Assembly: GCA_020637595.1 (NCBI GenBank)
Contig: JACKKE010000003.1
Span: forward strand, 124,001-188,000
Direction: 5' to 3'
Length of the DNA stretch: 64,000 nucleotides
Origin: Rhodobacter sp.
GTDB lineage: Bacteria > Pseudomonadota > Alphaproteobacteria > Rhodobacterales > Rhodobacteraceae
Part shown: one piece after another, positions 5,944 through 14,651 of the stretch
How positions within the stretch are numbered: position 1 is the stretch's first letter
How the letters are laid out: every line of letters starts with the position of its first letter
Translations under genes and position numbers: made by a program
The notes under the pieces: model-generated
The model's database searches: none
The model's input: only the letters and a program-made list of their open reading frames with translations
What the model was told of the DNA's origin: nothing

Positions 5944-8340
5944 ATGACCTCGCCGCTGACCTCCCTGCCCTCGCCGCTGCAAACGGCGCTTGCCGACAAG
6001 GGGTATGACACGCTGACCGCCGTGCAGGAGGCCGTGCTGGACCCCGCGCTGGCCGGGCGCGACATGCTGGTCTCGGCGCAGACCGGTTCGGGCAAGACGG
6101 TGGCCTTCGGCCTGGCCATCGCCGGCGAGTTGCTGGGCGGTGAAAGCATGCTGCCGCCCCCCGACACGCCGCGCGTCGTCGTCATCGCCCCCACCCGCGA
6201 GCTGGCGCTGCAGGTCCGGCGCGAGTTCGAATGGCTTTACGGTGCGGCGGGCGCGGCAATCGCCAGCTGCGTCGGCGGCATGGACATCCGCACCGAGCGC
6301 CGGGCGCTCGAGCGCGGCGCGCATATCGTCGTCGGCACCCCCGGCCGCCTGCGCGACCATATCGAGCGCGAGACCATCGACCTGAGCGCGGTGCAGGCCG
6401 TGGTGCTGGACGAGGCCGACGAGATGCTGGACCTTGGTTTTCGCGAGGATCTGGAATTCATCCTCGACGTGCTGCCGCCCGAGCGCCGCACGCTGCTTTT
6501 CTCGGCCACCGTCTCGCCGGGGATCGAGCGGCTGGCGCAGACCTATCAGCGCGACGCGGAACGGCTGGCGACCGCCGCCGCGCGCGAGGCGCATGGCGAC
6601 ATCACCTATCGCGCGCTGACCGTGAACCCCGAGGACGCGGAAAACGCCATCGTCAACGTGCTGCGTTACTATGAGGCCAAGAACGCGCTGGTGTTCTGCA
6701 AGACCCGGGCTGCGGTGAACCACCTGACCGCGCGGTTCCTCAACCGCGGCTTCCCGGTGGTGCCGCTGTCGGGCGAACTGGCACAGGACGAACGGGCGCG
6801 CGCACTGCAGGCGATGCGCGACGGGCGGGCGCGGGTCTGCGTGGCGACCGACGTCGCCGCGCGCGGCATCGACCTGCCGGGGCTGGAACTGGTGATCCAT
6901 GCCGACCTGCCGACCAACAAGGAAACCCTGCTGCACCGTTCCGGGCGCACGGGCCGCGCTGGCAACAAGGGTGTGAGCGTCCTGATCGTGCCGCTCTCGG
7001 CCAAGCGCAAGACCGAGCGCCTGCTGGGCTTTGCCTCGGTGCAGGCGGAATGGGCGGCGGCGCCGACCGCGGCCGAAGTCTCCGAGCGCGACACCGAGCG
7101 GCTGTTGACCGACGAGGCGCTGGGCGCCCCGGAAAAACCCGAGGAAACGCCGGTCATCGACCTCCTGGCTGAACGCTTCAGCGCGCGTGAACTGGCGGCG
7201 GCGGTGGCGCGCTACTATTTCGCCGCGCGTTCCGCGCCCGAAGATGTGACCGTCGTCACCCCCGAGGGACCGAAGCCACGCCCGCGCGCCGATTTCGAGC
7301 GCAGCTTCTGGATGCGGGTCAACGCCGGCCACAACCAGCGCGCCGAACCGCGCTGGCTGCTGCCGATGCTGTGCCGCGCCGGCAACCTGACCAAGGCCGA
7401 CATCGGCGCGATCCGCATCTATGACGATGCGACGCTGGTGCAGCTGCATGACGACTGCCGCGAGCGGTTCCTCGCGGCGCTGGGCGAGGGCATGACGCTG
7501 GAGCAGGATCTGACCGTCACCCCGGCCGAGGCCCCTGCCGAGGATGACCGTCCCGCGCCGCGCCCGCGCCGCGACGACGGTCCGCGCCGCAGCTTCGGCG
7601 ACCGGCCCGAGCGCAAACCCCGCTTCGAGCGCCCGCAAGGCGAAGAGGGCGACCGCCCCGCCCGCCCGCCGCGCAAGCCCTATGGCGAACGGTCCGAGGA
7701 CGGCCCGCGCAAACCCTACGGCGAACGCGGCGATGGCCCCCGCAAATCCTATGGCGACCGCCCCGACCGCGCCCCGCGCAAGCCCTATGGGGATCGCGGC
7801 GACGCCCCCCGCAAACCCTACGGGGATCGCAGCGAAGGCGGACCGCGGAAATCCTACGGGGACCGCGCTGACTCCGGCCCACGCAAGCCTTATGGCGAGC
7901 GGGCTGAGGGCGGTCCGCGCAAGCCCTATGGGGATCGGCCGGACAGCGGCCCCCGCAAACCCTATGGGGATCGGCCCGAACGCGGCCCGCGCAAGGATTA
8001 CGGCGACCGCCCTGAGCGCCCCGCGCCGGCGAAATTCGCCCGTCCCGCGGCGGCCGAGGGTGCCGAACGCCCGGCCCGCGCCCCGCGCCCCGAAGCTGGC
8101 GAGGCGCCGCGCAAACCCCGCACGCCGAAACCGCGCAGCGATGCCCCGGCGGCGGACAAGCCCGCACGCCCGCGCATCGACCCGGCTGCCGCGCGCGATC
8201 CCTCGGCCCGCCTGGGCGCGCCCAAACGCACGCCGGGCAAGTTCGGTGGCAAACCGGGCGGCAAGCCTGCGCCCAAGGGCGGCTTCAAACCCGGCCCGCG
8301 CCCGGGCGGCGACCAGCGGCCGACCCGCCCGAAACGCTGA
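5944..8340 (+). CDS. DEAD-box ATP-dependent RNA helicase with DbpA-like domain and repetitive tail
   Basis: 798-aa RNA helicase that unwinds RNA duplexes in ribosome assembly or mRNA turnover. The Q motif is around Q28, Walker A AQTGSGKT at 45-52, DEAD at 156-159, SAT at 187-189 and HRSGRTGR at 331-338. A DbpA-like RNA-binding domain follows at about residues 455-515 (FWMRVNAG to RERFLAAL). The last 280 residues are a disordered Arg/Pro/Gly tail with ten RKPYGDR-type repeats. The ATG at 5944 is used; an in-frame TTG at 5929 is possible and neither has a strong ribosome site. CsdA/DeaD-like in domain content, but not enough to give that name. Confidence 0.92.
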   Translation: MTSPLTSLPSPLQTALADKGYDTLTAVQEAVLDPALAGRDMLVSAQTGSGKTVAFGLAIAGELLGGESMLPPPDTPRVVVIAPTRELALQVRREFEWLYGAAGAAIASCVGGMDIRTERRALERGAHIVVGTPGRLRDHIERETIDLSAVQAVVLDEADEMLDLGFREDLEFILDVLPPERRTLLFSATVSPGIERLAQTYQRDAERLATAAAREAHGDITYRALTVNPEDAENAIVNVLRYYEAKNALVFCKTRAAVNHLTARFLNRGFPVVPLSGELAQDERARALQAMRDGRARVCVATDVAARGIDLPGLELVIHADLPTNKETLLHRSGRTGRAGNKGVSVLIVPLSAKRKTERLLGFASVQAEWAAAPTAAEVSERDTERLLTDEALGAPEKPEETPVIDLLAERFSARELAAAVARYYFAARSAPEDVTVVTPEGPKPRPRADFERSFWMRVNAGHNQRAEPRWLLPMLCRAGNLTKADIGAIRIYDDATLVQLHDDCRERFLAALGEGMTLEQDLTVTPAEAPAEDDRPAPRPRRDDGPRRSFGDRPERKPRFERPQGEEGDRPARPPRKPYGERSEDGPRKPYGERGDGPRKSYGDRPDRAPRKPYGDRGDAPRKPYGDRSEGGPRKSYGDRADSGPRKPYGERAEGGPRKPYGDRPDSGPRKPYGDRPERGPRKDYGDRPERPAPAKFARPAAAEGAERPARAPRPEAGEAPRKPRTPKPRSDAPAADKPARPRIDPAAARDPSARLGAPKRTPGKFGGKPGGKPAPKGGFKPGPRPGGDQRPTRPKR
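7666..8010 (+). repeat. Ten tandem RKPYGDR-type repeats in the helicase tail
   Basis: An in-gene minisatellite encoding ten copies of RK(P/S/D)YG(E/D)R separated by 3-5 residues (SEDGP, GDGP, PDRAP and so on), period 10-12 residues. The DNA copies differ mainly at third positions, so the protein repeat is being kept while the DNA drifts. Positively charged RGG-like tails of this kind bind RNA and favour condensate formation. Confidence 0.85.
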
Positions 8341-8459
8341 CTCGTTGATTCAGGTCATGGTGCGAATGCTCTGCGGGCGTTGAGGTATCCTCGACGTCCG
8401 CGCATGGCGTTGCGTGCTGTTCCAACCCCCGGTGATGCGCGCCGGTCAGGAGGCCTGAT

Positions 8460-8993
8460 ATGCCTGCGCTTTCATCGTTTCACCGGGCTGCCACCGCGGC
8501 CCTGTTCGCCTTGGTCACGATGCTGCCCCGCCCCACGGCCGCCGATATTCCCGATGCGCAGGTTCTCTATGTCGACGCGCCGGCGCTGGCCCGGGTGATC
8601 GCCACCTTCTATGGCGCCGATGTCGCCGCCGGGATGGCCGCGCTGCTGGCCGAAGAAACCCTCGAACAGCCCCGCCCCGAAGGGCCTTATCAGCCGCCGT
8701 TCGTTGCCATCAACTCGCTTGGTGGTCTGTTCCAGGCGCTGTTCGACCAGGGCGACGAGGCCGGGCGTGAAGCGCGCTTTTCGGCCTTCCTCGATGCGCT
8801 CAACACCGATGCCCCGATCCGCTCGATGACCATGTCGCGCGAGATGGGTGGCTGCGTGGTGATGACGATGCGGCTGGAACGAAGCGCGGCCGGCTGGGTC
8901 GTCGAGGCGTCAGGCACGGCGGATAGCTATGACGGCTGCGAGACCTACGGCGACCCGATCCGCGGCACGGTCGGTTACGCGCTGGAGGACTGA
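8460..8993 (+). CDS. Hypothetical exported protein
   Basis: 177-aa protein of unknown function. A Sec signal peptide is likely: positive N-terminus, hydrophobic AATAALFALVTML and cleavage near PTAADIP (about residue 28). The mature part is about 150 residues with two cysteines, one in MGGCVVMTM and one in SYDGCETYG, that could form a periplasmic disulfide. AGGAGG lies 6 nt upstream of the ATG, a strong start. It is a single gene, convergent with the dehydrogenase gene across a hairpin. I do not recognise a domain. Confidence 0.7.
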   Translation: MPALSSFHRAATAALFALVTMLPRPTAADIPDAQVLYVDAPALARVIATFYGADVAAGMAALLAEETLEQPRPEGPYQPPFVAINSLGGLFQALFDQGDEAGREARFSAFLDALNTDAPIRSMTMSREMGGCVVMTMRLERSAAGWVVEASGTADSYDGCETYGDPIRGTVGYALED

Positions 8994-9020
8994 GAACGGG
9001 AGGCGCCAGGCCCCCCGTTC
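8994..9020. terminator. Hairpin between convergent genes
   Basis: GAACGGG at 8994-9000 pairs with CCCGTTC at 9014-9020 around a GC-rich loop that can itself pair (GGCGCC). It fills the whole 29-nt space between two convergent stop codons. There is no T tract, so it may act as a bidirectional transcript end by structure alone or with Rho. Confidence 0.45.
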
Positions 9021-9022
9021 CC

Positions 9023-10009
9023 TCACAACATCCCGGGCAGCACCTGATCCGGCGGCCGGTGGCCGTCGGCAAAGGTCTTGATGTTCAGGATCACCTTCTC
9101 GCCCATCTCCAGCCGCCCCTCCATCGTCGCCGACCCCATATGCGGCAACAAGACCACATTCGGGAGTTCCCGCAGGCGCGGGTTTACGTCATGGCCGCGT
9201 TCGAACACATCGAGGCCGGCGCCGGCGATCTCGCCCGCGCGCAGGCCCCGGGTCAGCGCGTTCTCGTCGATCACTTCTCCGCGCGAGGTGTTGATGATCA
9301 CCGCGCCCGGCTTCATCAGCTTCAGTCGCCGCGCGTTCATCAGGTGGAAGGTCGAGGGCGTGTGCGGGCAGTTGATGGAAACCACGTCCATCCGCGCCAC
9401 CATCTGGTCGAGGCTCTCCCAATAGGTGGCCTCGAGCCCCTCTTCGATCTCGGGGCGCAGACGTTTGCGGTTGTGATAGTGGATCTGCATGCCAAAGGCC
9501 TGCGCGCGCCGCGCCACCGCCTGGCCGATCCGCCCCATCCCCAGGATGCCCAGCCGCTTGCCGCCGATCCGGGTGCCCAGATGCGCCATCGGCGACCAGC
9601 CCTTCCAGGCGCCGGCCTGCATCTCGGCCAGCCCTTCGGGGATCTTGCGGGTCACCGACAACATCAACGCGATGGCCATGTCGGCGGTGTCCTCGGTCAC
9701 CACGCCGGGGGTGTTCGACACCAGCACGCCGCGCTGGCGCGCCGACTGCACGTCGATATGGTCGATGCCCGCGCCATAATTGGCGATCAGCTTCAACCGC
9801 TCGCCGGCCTGCGCCAGCATCGTCGCGTCGATCTGGTCGGTGACGCAGGGCACCAGCACATCGGCCCGCTTCATCGCCTCGACCAGGTCTTCGCGGGTCA
9901 TCTTGACGTCGTCCTCGCGCAACTCCGCGTCGAACAACTCTTTCAGCCGGGTCTCGACCGGGTCCGGCAGGCGTCGCGTAACGACAACACTCAATCGCTT
10001 GGCGGGCAT
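9023..10009 (-). CDS. D-isomer-specific 2-hydroxyacid dehydrogenase (glyoxylate/hydroxypyruvate reductase type)
   Basis: 328-aa NAD(P)-dependent dehydrogenase that interconverts 2-oxoacids and D-2-hydroxyacids; relatives in this group act on glyoxylate, hydroxypyruvate or D-glycerate. Visible: Rossmann LGILGMGRIGQAVA at about 150-163, catalytic Arg in INTSRGEV, Glu in the GLDVFE block and catalytic His in LLPHMGSAT. AGGAGG 5 nt before the ATG at 10009 fixes the start although the frame stays open far upstream. Monocistronic. Glyoxylate reductase would fit a bacterium running the ethylmalonyl-CoA pathway, but substrate is not decided by sequence. Confidence 0.9.
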   Translation of the reverse strand: MPAKRLSVVVTRRLPDPVETRLKELFDAELREDDVKMTREDLVEAMKRADVLVPCVTDQIDATMLAQAGERLKLIANYGAGIDHIDVQSARQRGVLVSNTPGVVTEDTADMAIALMLSVTRKIPEGLAEMQAGAWKGWSPMAHLGTRIGGKRLGILGMGRIGQAVARRAQAFGMQIHYHNRKRLRPEIEEGLEATYWESLDQMVARMDVVSINCPHTPSTFHLMNARRLKLMKPGAVIINTSRGEVIDENALTRGLRAGEIAGAGLDVFERGHDVNPRLRELPNVVLLPHMGSATMEGRLEMGEKVILNIKTFADGHRPPDQVLPGML

Positions 10010-10165
10010 GCAAACCTCCTTGGGGCTTTCAAATCGGGCCACTTGCTGGCAAAGTGGCGCATTGAGAACCGAGGCACAAGCACCCGGCGCACCCCGACAC
10101 GCAATAAAATTACCCGGGGGTGCCGGAGCACGAAAAGACCCGCTCAGCGGGCCGGGCAGGACAGG

Positions 10166-10669
10166 ATGCGAACCGTCATCGCGGCGCTTTTCGCGGCCAT
10201 CATGCTGGCCGTCGCGCCAGTTCACGCACAAACCCCGCCGACCGTCGGCTCGGACAGCGGTCTGCCGCTGCCACGCTACGTCTCGCTCAAGAATTCCGAG
10301 GCCCGCGCCCGCCGTGGCCCCAGCCAGTCGCACCGCGTCGACTGGCTCTATACCCGCCGGGGGCTGCCGCTGCGGGTCACCGCCGAGTTCGACAACTGGC
10401 GCCGGGTCGAGGATTCGGACGGCGAAGGCGGCTGGATCCACTATTCCCAGCTGTCGGGCGTGCGCACTGTGCTGATCACCCAGGACATGGCGGTGATGCA
10501 CAGCCGTCCGCAACCCAACGCCCCCGAGGTGGCCCGCCTCGAAGCCGGCGTGATCGCCTATATCATGCAATGCGCCCCGGGCTGGTGCCGGGTCAGCATC
10601 GACGGCACCCGCGGCTGGGTGGAAACCGGCGCCCTCTGGGGGGTTGAGCCCGATGAGATACTGGACTGA
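10166..10669 (+). CDS. Exported SH3-domain protein
   Basis: 167-aa protein with signal peptide (MRTVIAALFAAIMLAVAPVHAQ, cleavage after about residue 22) followed by two bacterial SH3 repeats (about 42-98 and 103-160) of the SH3_4/DUF1058 type. Conserved landmarks are SLKNSEARARRGP, GGWIHYSQLSG and GTRGWVE. Such proteins are periplasmic and usually bind peptidoglycan or partner proteins. The frame is open far upstream, but the ATG preceded by GGACAGG and directly followed by a signal peptide is the sensible start. It is divergent from the dehydrogenase gene and 31 nt before the hybrid kinase gene. Confidence 0.85.
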   Translation: MRTVIAALFAAIMLAVAPVHAQTPPTVGSDSGLPLPRYVSLKNSEARARRGPSQSHRVDWLYTRRGLPLRVTAEFDNWRRVEDSDGEGGWIHYSQLSGVRTVLITQDMAVMHSRPQPNAPEVARLEAGVIAYIMQCAPGWCRVSIDGTRGWVETGALWGVEPDEILD

Positions 10670-10700
10670 GTCCCGCCCGCGCGGCTAGTCTGGGCGGGCC

Positions 10701-12668
10701 ATGCAGACCGATCCCGTCGACAAGCTGACCCGCGCCGGGTTGAACCTGATCCAGCAGGCGCTGTCGATCTTTGACAGCGACCTGAAACTGGCCGTCTGCA
10801 ACCCGCGCTATCAGGAAATGTTCGGTCTGCCCGACGATCTGGTCACGCCAGGCGCCACGTTCGAGGACACGATCCGCTTCCTGGTGCGGCGCGGCGAATA
10901 CGGACCTCAAGACGACGAGAACGAAGCTGTGCGCCTGCGCGTCGAGACCGCGCGCGCCTTCCGGCCGCACTATATGGAGCGCCAGCGCGCCAACGGTCGC
11001 TGGGTCTCGGTCGAAGGGGCACCACTGGCACAGGGCGGCTGGGTCACGGTCTATACCGACATCACCGAGATCCGGATTCAGGAGCAACTTCTGCGCGCGC
11101 GCTCGGAAGAGCTGTCGGGACAGCTGGTCGCCCATGCCGAGCGGCTGAGCGCGGCGAACCGGGAGCTGGCCGCAACCAACGCCGCGCTGGAGGAGACCAA
11201 GCGCGAGTTGACCGAGATCGAGGCCCGCACCCGGCTGGTGACGGAAATGATGCCCGCACATATCGCGCACGTCGACCGCGATCTTGTCTATACCTATTCG
11301 AACCGGCGGCTCTCGACGGTGATGCCGGGCAGCCCGCGCGACGTGGTCGGGTTGCACGCCGCGGTGGCGCTGGGGCCGGTCACCTTCTCGCGCATCCTGC
11401 CGCACATGAAACGCGCGCTGGCCGGCGAGAACGCGGTCTGCGAGATCACGCACGAGGATTCGGGCCGCCGCATCCTCGTTGCCCTGACCCCGGACCCCGG
11501 CACCGCCGACAGCCGCGGCCAGCGTATCGGCGGCGGCATCTATATCCTGTCGACCGACATCACCGAAGAAACCCAGGCCCGCGCCGCCCTGCTGCAGACC
11601 CGCAAGCGCGAATTGGCAGCACAGATGACCTCGGGGCTGGCGCATGATTTCGCCAACCTGCTGACGATCATCCTGGGGCTGCAGGGCAAGCTGGCCGAAC
11701 GGCAAGGGCTGGACCCGGGCGCTGCGGATCTGGTGCGCGCCACACAGGCGGCGGCGCGGCGCGGCGGCACGCTATTGCAGCGGATCGGCGAGATTTCCGG
11801 CACCCGCGCGCTGAAGCCGCAGCCCAGCGACCTGCAGGTTCTGCTGGATGAGCTGACGATAATGGCCACCCCCTCGCTGCCCGACGCAACGCGGCTAGTG
11901 ATCGACCTCGACCCCTTGCCGGGACGGGTGCTGCTGGATCACGGCGCGGTGCAGGATTGCCTGCTGAACCTGATCCTGAACGCCCGCGACGCGATCGGCG
12001 CGCGCGGCGGCACGATCCGGCTGGGCGCGCGCGCGGTGCGCGATACCTGGCTGGAACTGACCGTCGAGGATGACGGGCCCGGGTTTTCCGACGAGGCGCT
12101 CAAGCGTGGCCTCGATCCCTTCTTCACCACCAAGGGCGGCGAGGGGTCTGGGCTGGGGCTGGCGATGGTCTATGATCAGACCTCGCTCGCGGGCGGGTCG
12201 GTGCGGCTGGCGAACCGCCCCGCGGGCGGCGCGCGGGTCAGCCTGCGGCTGCCGCTGCGCCTGGCCACCCGCTATCCCGCCGGGGTGCCGCGGCTGGTCC
12301 TGCTGGTCGAGGACAGCCCCGAGATCCGCACCCATGTCCGCGAGATGCTGGTCACGCTGGGCCATCAGGTGATCGAGGCCGAATCCGCCGCCGACGCCGA
12401 GGCTCTGGCGCTGATCCCCGAGATCGGTTTCGTGCTGTCGGACATCCAGCTGCCGGGCGAGGAAACCGGCCTCGACTTGCTGACCAGGCTCAAGACCCTG
12501 CGCCCGGACCTGCCGGTCGGGCTGATGACCTCGCTGCCGGCCACGACGGCGCTGCGTCAACAGGCTGACGCTGCGTTCGGCGTCTTGCCAAAACCCTTCG
12601 ATCCGGGCGATCTGGAGGTGTTCATCCAGCTGCGCGCCGGCCGTTCAGGATCCGTCGCCGCGCAATAG
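10701..12668 (+). CDS. PAS-domain hybrid histidine kinase / response regulator
   Basis: 655-aa cytosolic sensor with no transmembrane segment. Order: PAS_7-type domain (about 10-130, LFDSDLKLAVCNPRY-like FDSDLKLAVCN), coiled coil (about 132-178), second PAS (about 180-300), dimerisation/phosphoacceptor with H315 (GLAHDFANLLT), ATPase domain with LNARDAI, DDGPGF and GSGLGLAMV, and a C-terminal receiver with D581 (LSDIQLPG). The H-box (HDFANLL) is the HisKA type common in alphaproteobacterial hybrid kinases. It is followed after 9 nt by an OmpR-type regulator, almost certainly its partner. Ligand unknown; a soluble intracellular signal is likely. Confidence 0.92.
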   Translation: MQTDPVDKLTRAGLNLIQQALSIFDSDLKLAVCNPRYQEMFGLPDDLVTPGATFEDTIRFLVRRGEYGPQDDENEAVRLRVETARAFRPHYMERQRANGRWVSVEGAPLAQGGWVTVYTDITEIRIQEQLLRARSEELSGQLVAHAERLSAANRELAATNAALEETKRELTEIEARTRLVTEMMPAHIAHVDRDLVYTYSNRRLSTVMPGSPRDVVGLHAAVALGPVTFSRILPHMKRALAGENAVCEITHEDSGRRILVALTPDPGTADSRGQRIGGGIYILSTDITEETQARAALLQTRKRELAAQMTSGLAHDFANLLTIILGLQGKLAERQGLDPGAADLVRATQAAARRGGTLLQRIGEISGTRALKPQPSDLQVLLDELTIMATPSLPDATRLVIDLDPLPGRVLLDHGAVQDCLLNLILNARDAIGARGGTIRLGARAVRDTWLELTVEDDGPGFSDEALKRGLDPFFTTKGGEGSGLGLAMVYDQTSLAGGSVRLANRPAGGARVSLRLPLRLATRYPAGVPRLVLLVEDSPEIRTHVREMLVTLGHQVIEAESAADAEALALIPEIGFVLSDIQLPGEETGLDLLTRLKTLRPDLPVGLMTSLPATTALRQQADAAFGVLPKPFDPGDLEVFIQLRAGRSGSVAAQ

Positions 12669-12677
12669 GAACTGCCC

Positions 12678-13382
12678 ATGTCGCAACCGCATGTCGCCAT
12701 CCTCGATGACGAGGCCGAAATCCGCCGCATTCTGGCCGATGCCCTGTCCGGGGCCGGGTTTCGCACCTCGACCTATTCCCGCGCCACCGAATTCGAGGCC
12801 GCGCTGAAGCGCACCGCGCCCGATGTCTGCCTGGTCGATCTCGGCCTGCCCGACCGCGACGGTCTGGCGCTGGTGCACCGGCTGGCGCTGGAATCGGGGG
12901 CCAGCATCATCATCATCTCGGGCCGGGCGAACACCGCGGACCGGGTGACCGGGCTGGAACTGGGCGCCGACGACTACATCATCAAACCCTTCGAACCCGC
13001 CGAGGTCGTGGCCCGCGTCCGCGCCCGGCTGCGCAAGGCCCGGACGGCGCCGGATCATTCCGGCAGCGTCGCACGATTCAACGGCTGGGAGGCGCATTTC
13101 GACCGCTATCTGCTGATCGGCGAGGACGGGGTCGAGGTGCCCTTCTCGCATGCCGAGGGCGAGGTTCTGCGCCTGTTCCTCGATGCGCCCAAGCGGCTGA
13201 TCAGCCGCACCCAGATGCAGGAAACCCTGGGGGGCGCGGCGGGCGAGAGCTTTGACCGGGCGATGGATGTGCGGATCTCGCGGCTGCGGGCAAAGCTGGG
13301 CGAAGATCCAAAGAACCCGCGGCTGATCAAGACGATCTATGGCGCGGGCTATATCTTTCTGGGCGACGTCAGCTGGGCCTGA
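12678..13382 (+). CDS. OmpR/PhoB-family response regulator
   Basis: 234-aa two-domain regulator. Receiver domain at 5-118 with acidic pair D10-D11, phosphoacceptor D54 (LVDLGLP), T/S switch S81 and K103 (IIKPF). Winged-helix DNA-binding domain at about 140-230 ending with MDVRISRLRAKLGEDPKNPRLIKTIYGAGYIF, the signature of OmpR-type proteins. Lies 9 nt after the hybrid kinase gene, so the kinase-regulator pair forms one operon. The output domain means it controls transcription; targets are unknown, though flagellar genes lie next door. Confidence 0.93.
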   Translation: MSQPHVAILDDEAEIRRILADALSGAGFRTSTYSRATEFEAALKRTAPDVCLVDLGLPDRDGLALVHRLALESGASIIIISGRANTADRVTGLELGADDYIIKPFEPAEVVARVRARLRKARTAPDHSGSVARFNGWEAHFDRYLLIGEDGVEVPFSHAEGEVLRLFLDAPKRLISRTQMQETLGGAAGESFDRAMDVRISRLRAKLGEDPKNPRLIKTIYGAGYIFLGDVSWA

Positions 13383-13611
13383 GCCCCCTCGGGCGCGGCG
13401 GCGGATCGCAGCAAGCCTGAGGGAGACCGGGGACCGCAGGCGAAACGTCCGGCCTTCCCGGCAGAGACCTTCCCGACCCTGGCGCCCAGACCGATCCCAA
13501 GGGCAGCAGGGGCATGGGACGCCGGATCTGCGCGCGCGACGAGGCGTGGAACGGGAGCGATGCGCCGTGACGACAATCGCGCCTGCCAAAGCACACCGCC
13601 CCCCTTGGATC

Positions 13612-13661
13612 GAGCCAGATCCGCGACAGAGCCGGATCCGGGACAGGGTGGAGCCGGGACA
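13612..13661. repeat. Short tandem repeat, 17-bp unit
   Basis: Unit one GAGCCAGATCCGCGACA (13612-13628) is followed directly by GAGCCGGATCCGGGACA (13629-13645), 15 of 17 identical, then by a degenerate 16-nt unit ending in GCCGGGACA (13646-13661). Function unknown. Confidence 0.6.
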
Positions 13662-13878
13662 AGGCAATGTCGGGAAAAGGCGGCGCCGGCATCCCGGGAA
13701 CCACGGACTCAGCCTCGCCTGCAGGTGTCGTCTGGTCCGGGCTGACAGGAAGCCAGGTCCGGGCACCCTGGTCTGGTGCCCGAAAGGCAAGGCTTTGACG
13801 CAGGCAGGGCACCGGGAGGAGCGGTGCTCGGGGCCATCGAGGCCCCTCGCCCCGCGCGGGCCGGCCCGCACCCGTCCA

Positions 13879-13896
13879 AGGGGGCCACGGCCCCCT
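13879..13896 (-). terminator. Candidate terminator hairpin of the fliF-fliP operon
   Basis: AGGGGGCC-AC-GGCCCCCT lies 22 nt beyond the fliP stop on the minus strand. The stem is strong but no T tract follows, so this is a possible, not a proven, transcript end. Confidence 0.4.
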
Positions 13897-13917
13897 CGGC
13901 ACTCCCCCCGCCCACGC

Positions 13918-14649
13918 CTAGAAATACCCCCGCACCAGGGCCGCAGACACCAGCGTCCAGCCATCCGCCACCACAAAGAACGCCAGTTTGAACGGCAGCG
14001 ACACGATCGCCGGCGGCACCATCATCATCCCCATCGACATCAGCACCGCCGCCACCACCAGGTCGATGATCAGAAACGGCAGGAAGATCGCAAAGCCGAC
14101 TTCGAACGCCCGTGACAACTCAGACAGCAAAAAGGACGGAATCATCACCGACAGCGGACCATCCGGTGCAAAGGCCGGTTGATCCGGGCGCAGGGCCGCC
14201 AGCCCCTCCCAGGTTTCGGGGTCGACCCGCCCCGCCATGAACCGCTCGAAGGGCTGGATCGCGCGGCTCATCGCCTCCTCGACGCCGATGGTGCCCGCCT
14301 CGAGCGGCACCACCCCGGCCTGCCAGGCCTCGGTGAACACCGGCTCCATCACGAAATAGGTCAGAAACAGCGCCAGCGTCGTCAGCAGCATCCCCGGCGG
14401 CGATTGCTGCAACCCGATCGCCTGGCGCAGGATCGCCAACACTGTGACGATGAAGGGAAAACAGGTGACCATCATCATCAGCCCCGGCACCAGGCTGAGC
14501 AGTGTGAGCATCACCAGCAGCTGGATCGAGCGCACGGTCAGGCTGCCCCCCCCCTCGCCCAGGGACAGCGTCAGTTCCTGGGCCCCCGCCATCGTCGATC
14601 CCAGCAGGACCACGAGCAGGGCCAGTGCCGCGACGCGGCCCGCGCGCAT
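13918..14649 (-). CDS. fliP: Flagellar type III export apparatus protein FliP
   Basis: 243-aa integral membrane protein of the flagellar export gate (FliPQR). Begins with a cleavable signal (MRAGRVAALALLVVLLGSTMAGA), then hydrophobic segments around 45-70 (LVMLTLLSLVPGLMMMVTCFPFIVTVLAILR, residues 45-75), 85-105 and two near the C-terminus. The family hallmark GLQQSPPGMLLTTLALFLT and the C-terminal FEVGFAIFLPFLIIDLVVA-MMMVPP block are present. Length is typical (about 245). It is last in the leftward operon, 2 nt after fliN. Confidence 0.96.
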   Translation of the reverse strand: MRAGRVAALALLVVLLGSTMAGAQELTLSLGEGGGSLTVRSIQLLVMLTLLSLVPGLMMMVTCFPFIVTVLAILRQAIGLQQSPPGMLLTTLALFLTYFVMEPVFTEAWQAGVVPLEAGTIGVEEAMSRAIQPFERFMAGRVDPETWEGLAALRPDQPAFAPDGPLSVMIPSFLLSELSRAFEVGFAIFLPFLIIDLVVAAVLMSMGMMMVPPAIVSLPFKLAFFVVADGWTLVSAALVRGYF

Positions 14650-14651
14650 GG

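Larger units (their letters stand above)
13383..13917. other. 535-nt gene-free spacer with a 17-bp tandem repeat
   Basis: Very GC-rich stretch between the response regulator and fliP, which are convergent. Reading frames exist on both strands but have a composition unlike the neighbours and no ribosome sites or recognisable products. It contains a 17-bp tandem repeat (13612-13661) and a hairpin near the fliP end (13879-13896). No RNA gene is recognisable. Confidence 0.5.

Noticed and set aside
13369..13902. 177-codon minus-strand frame in the gene-free spacer
   Set aside because: No ribosome site, Pro/Arg/Ser-rich, no similarity that I recognise; it also overlaps the regulator's end.
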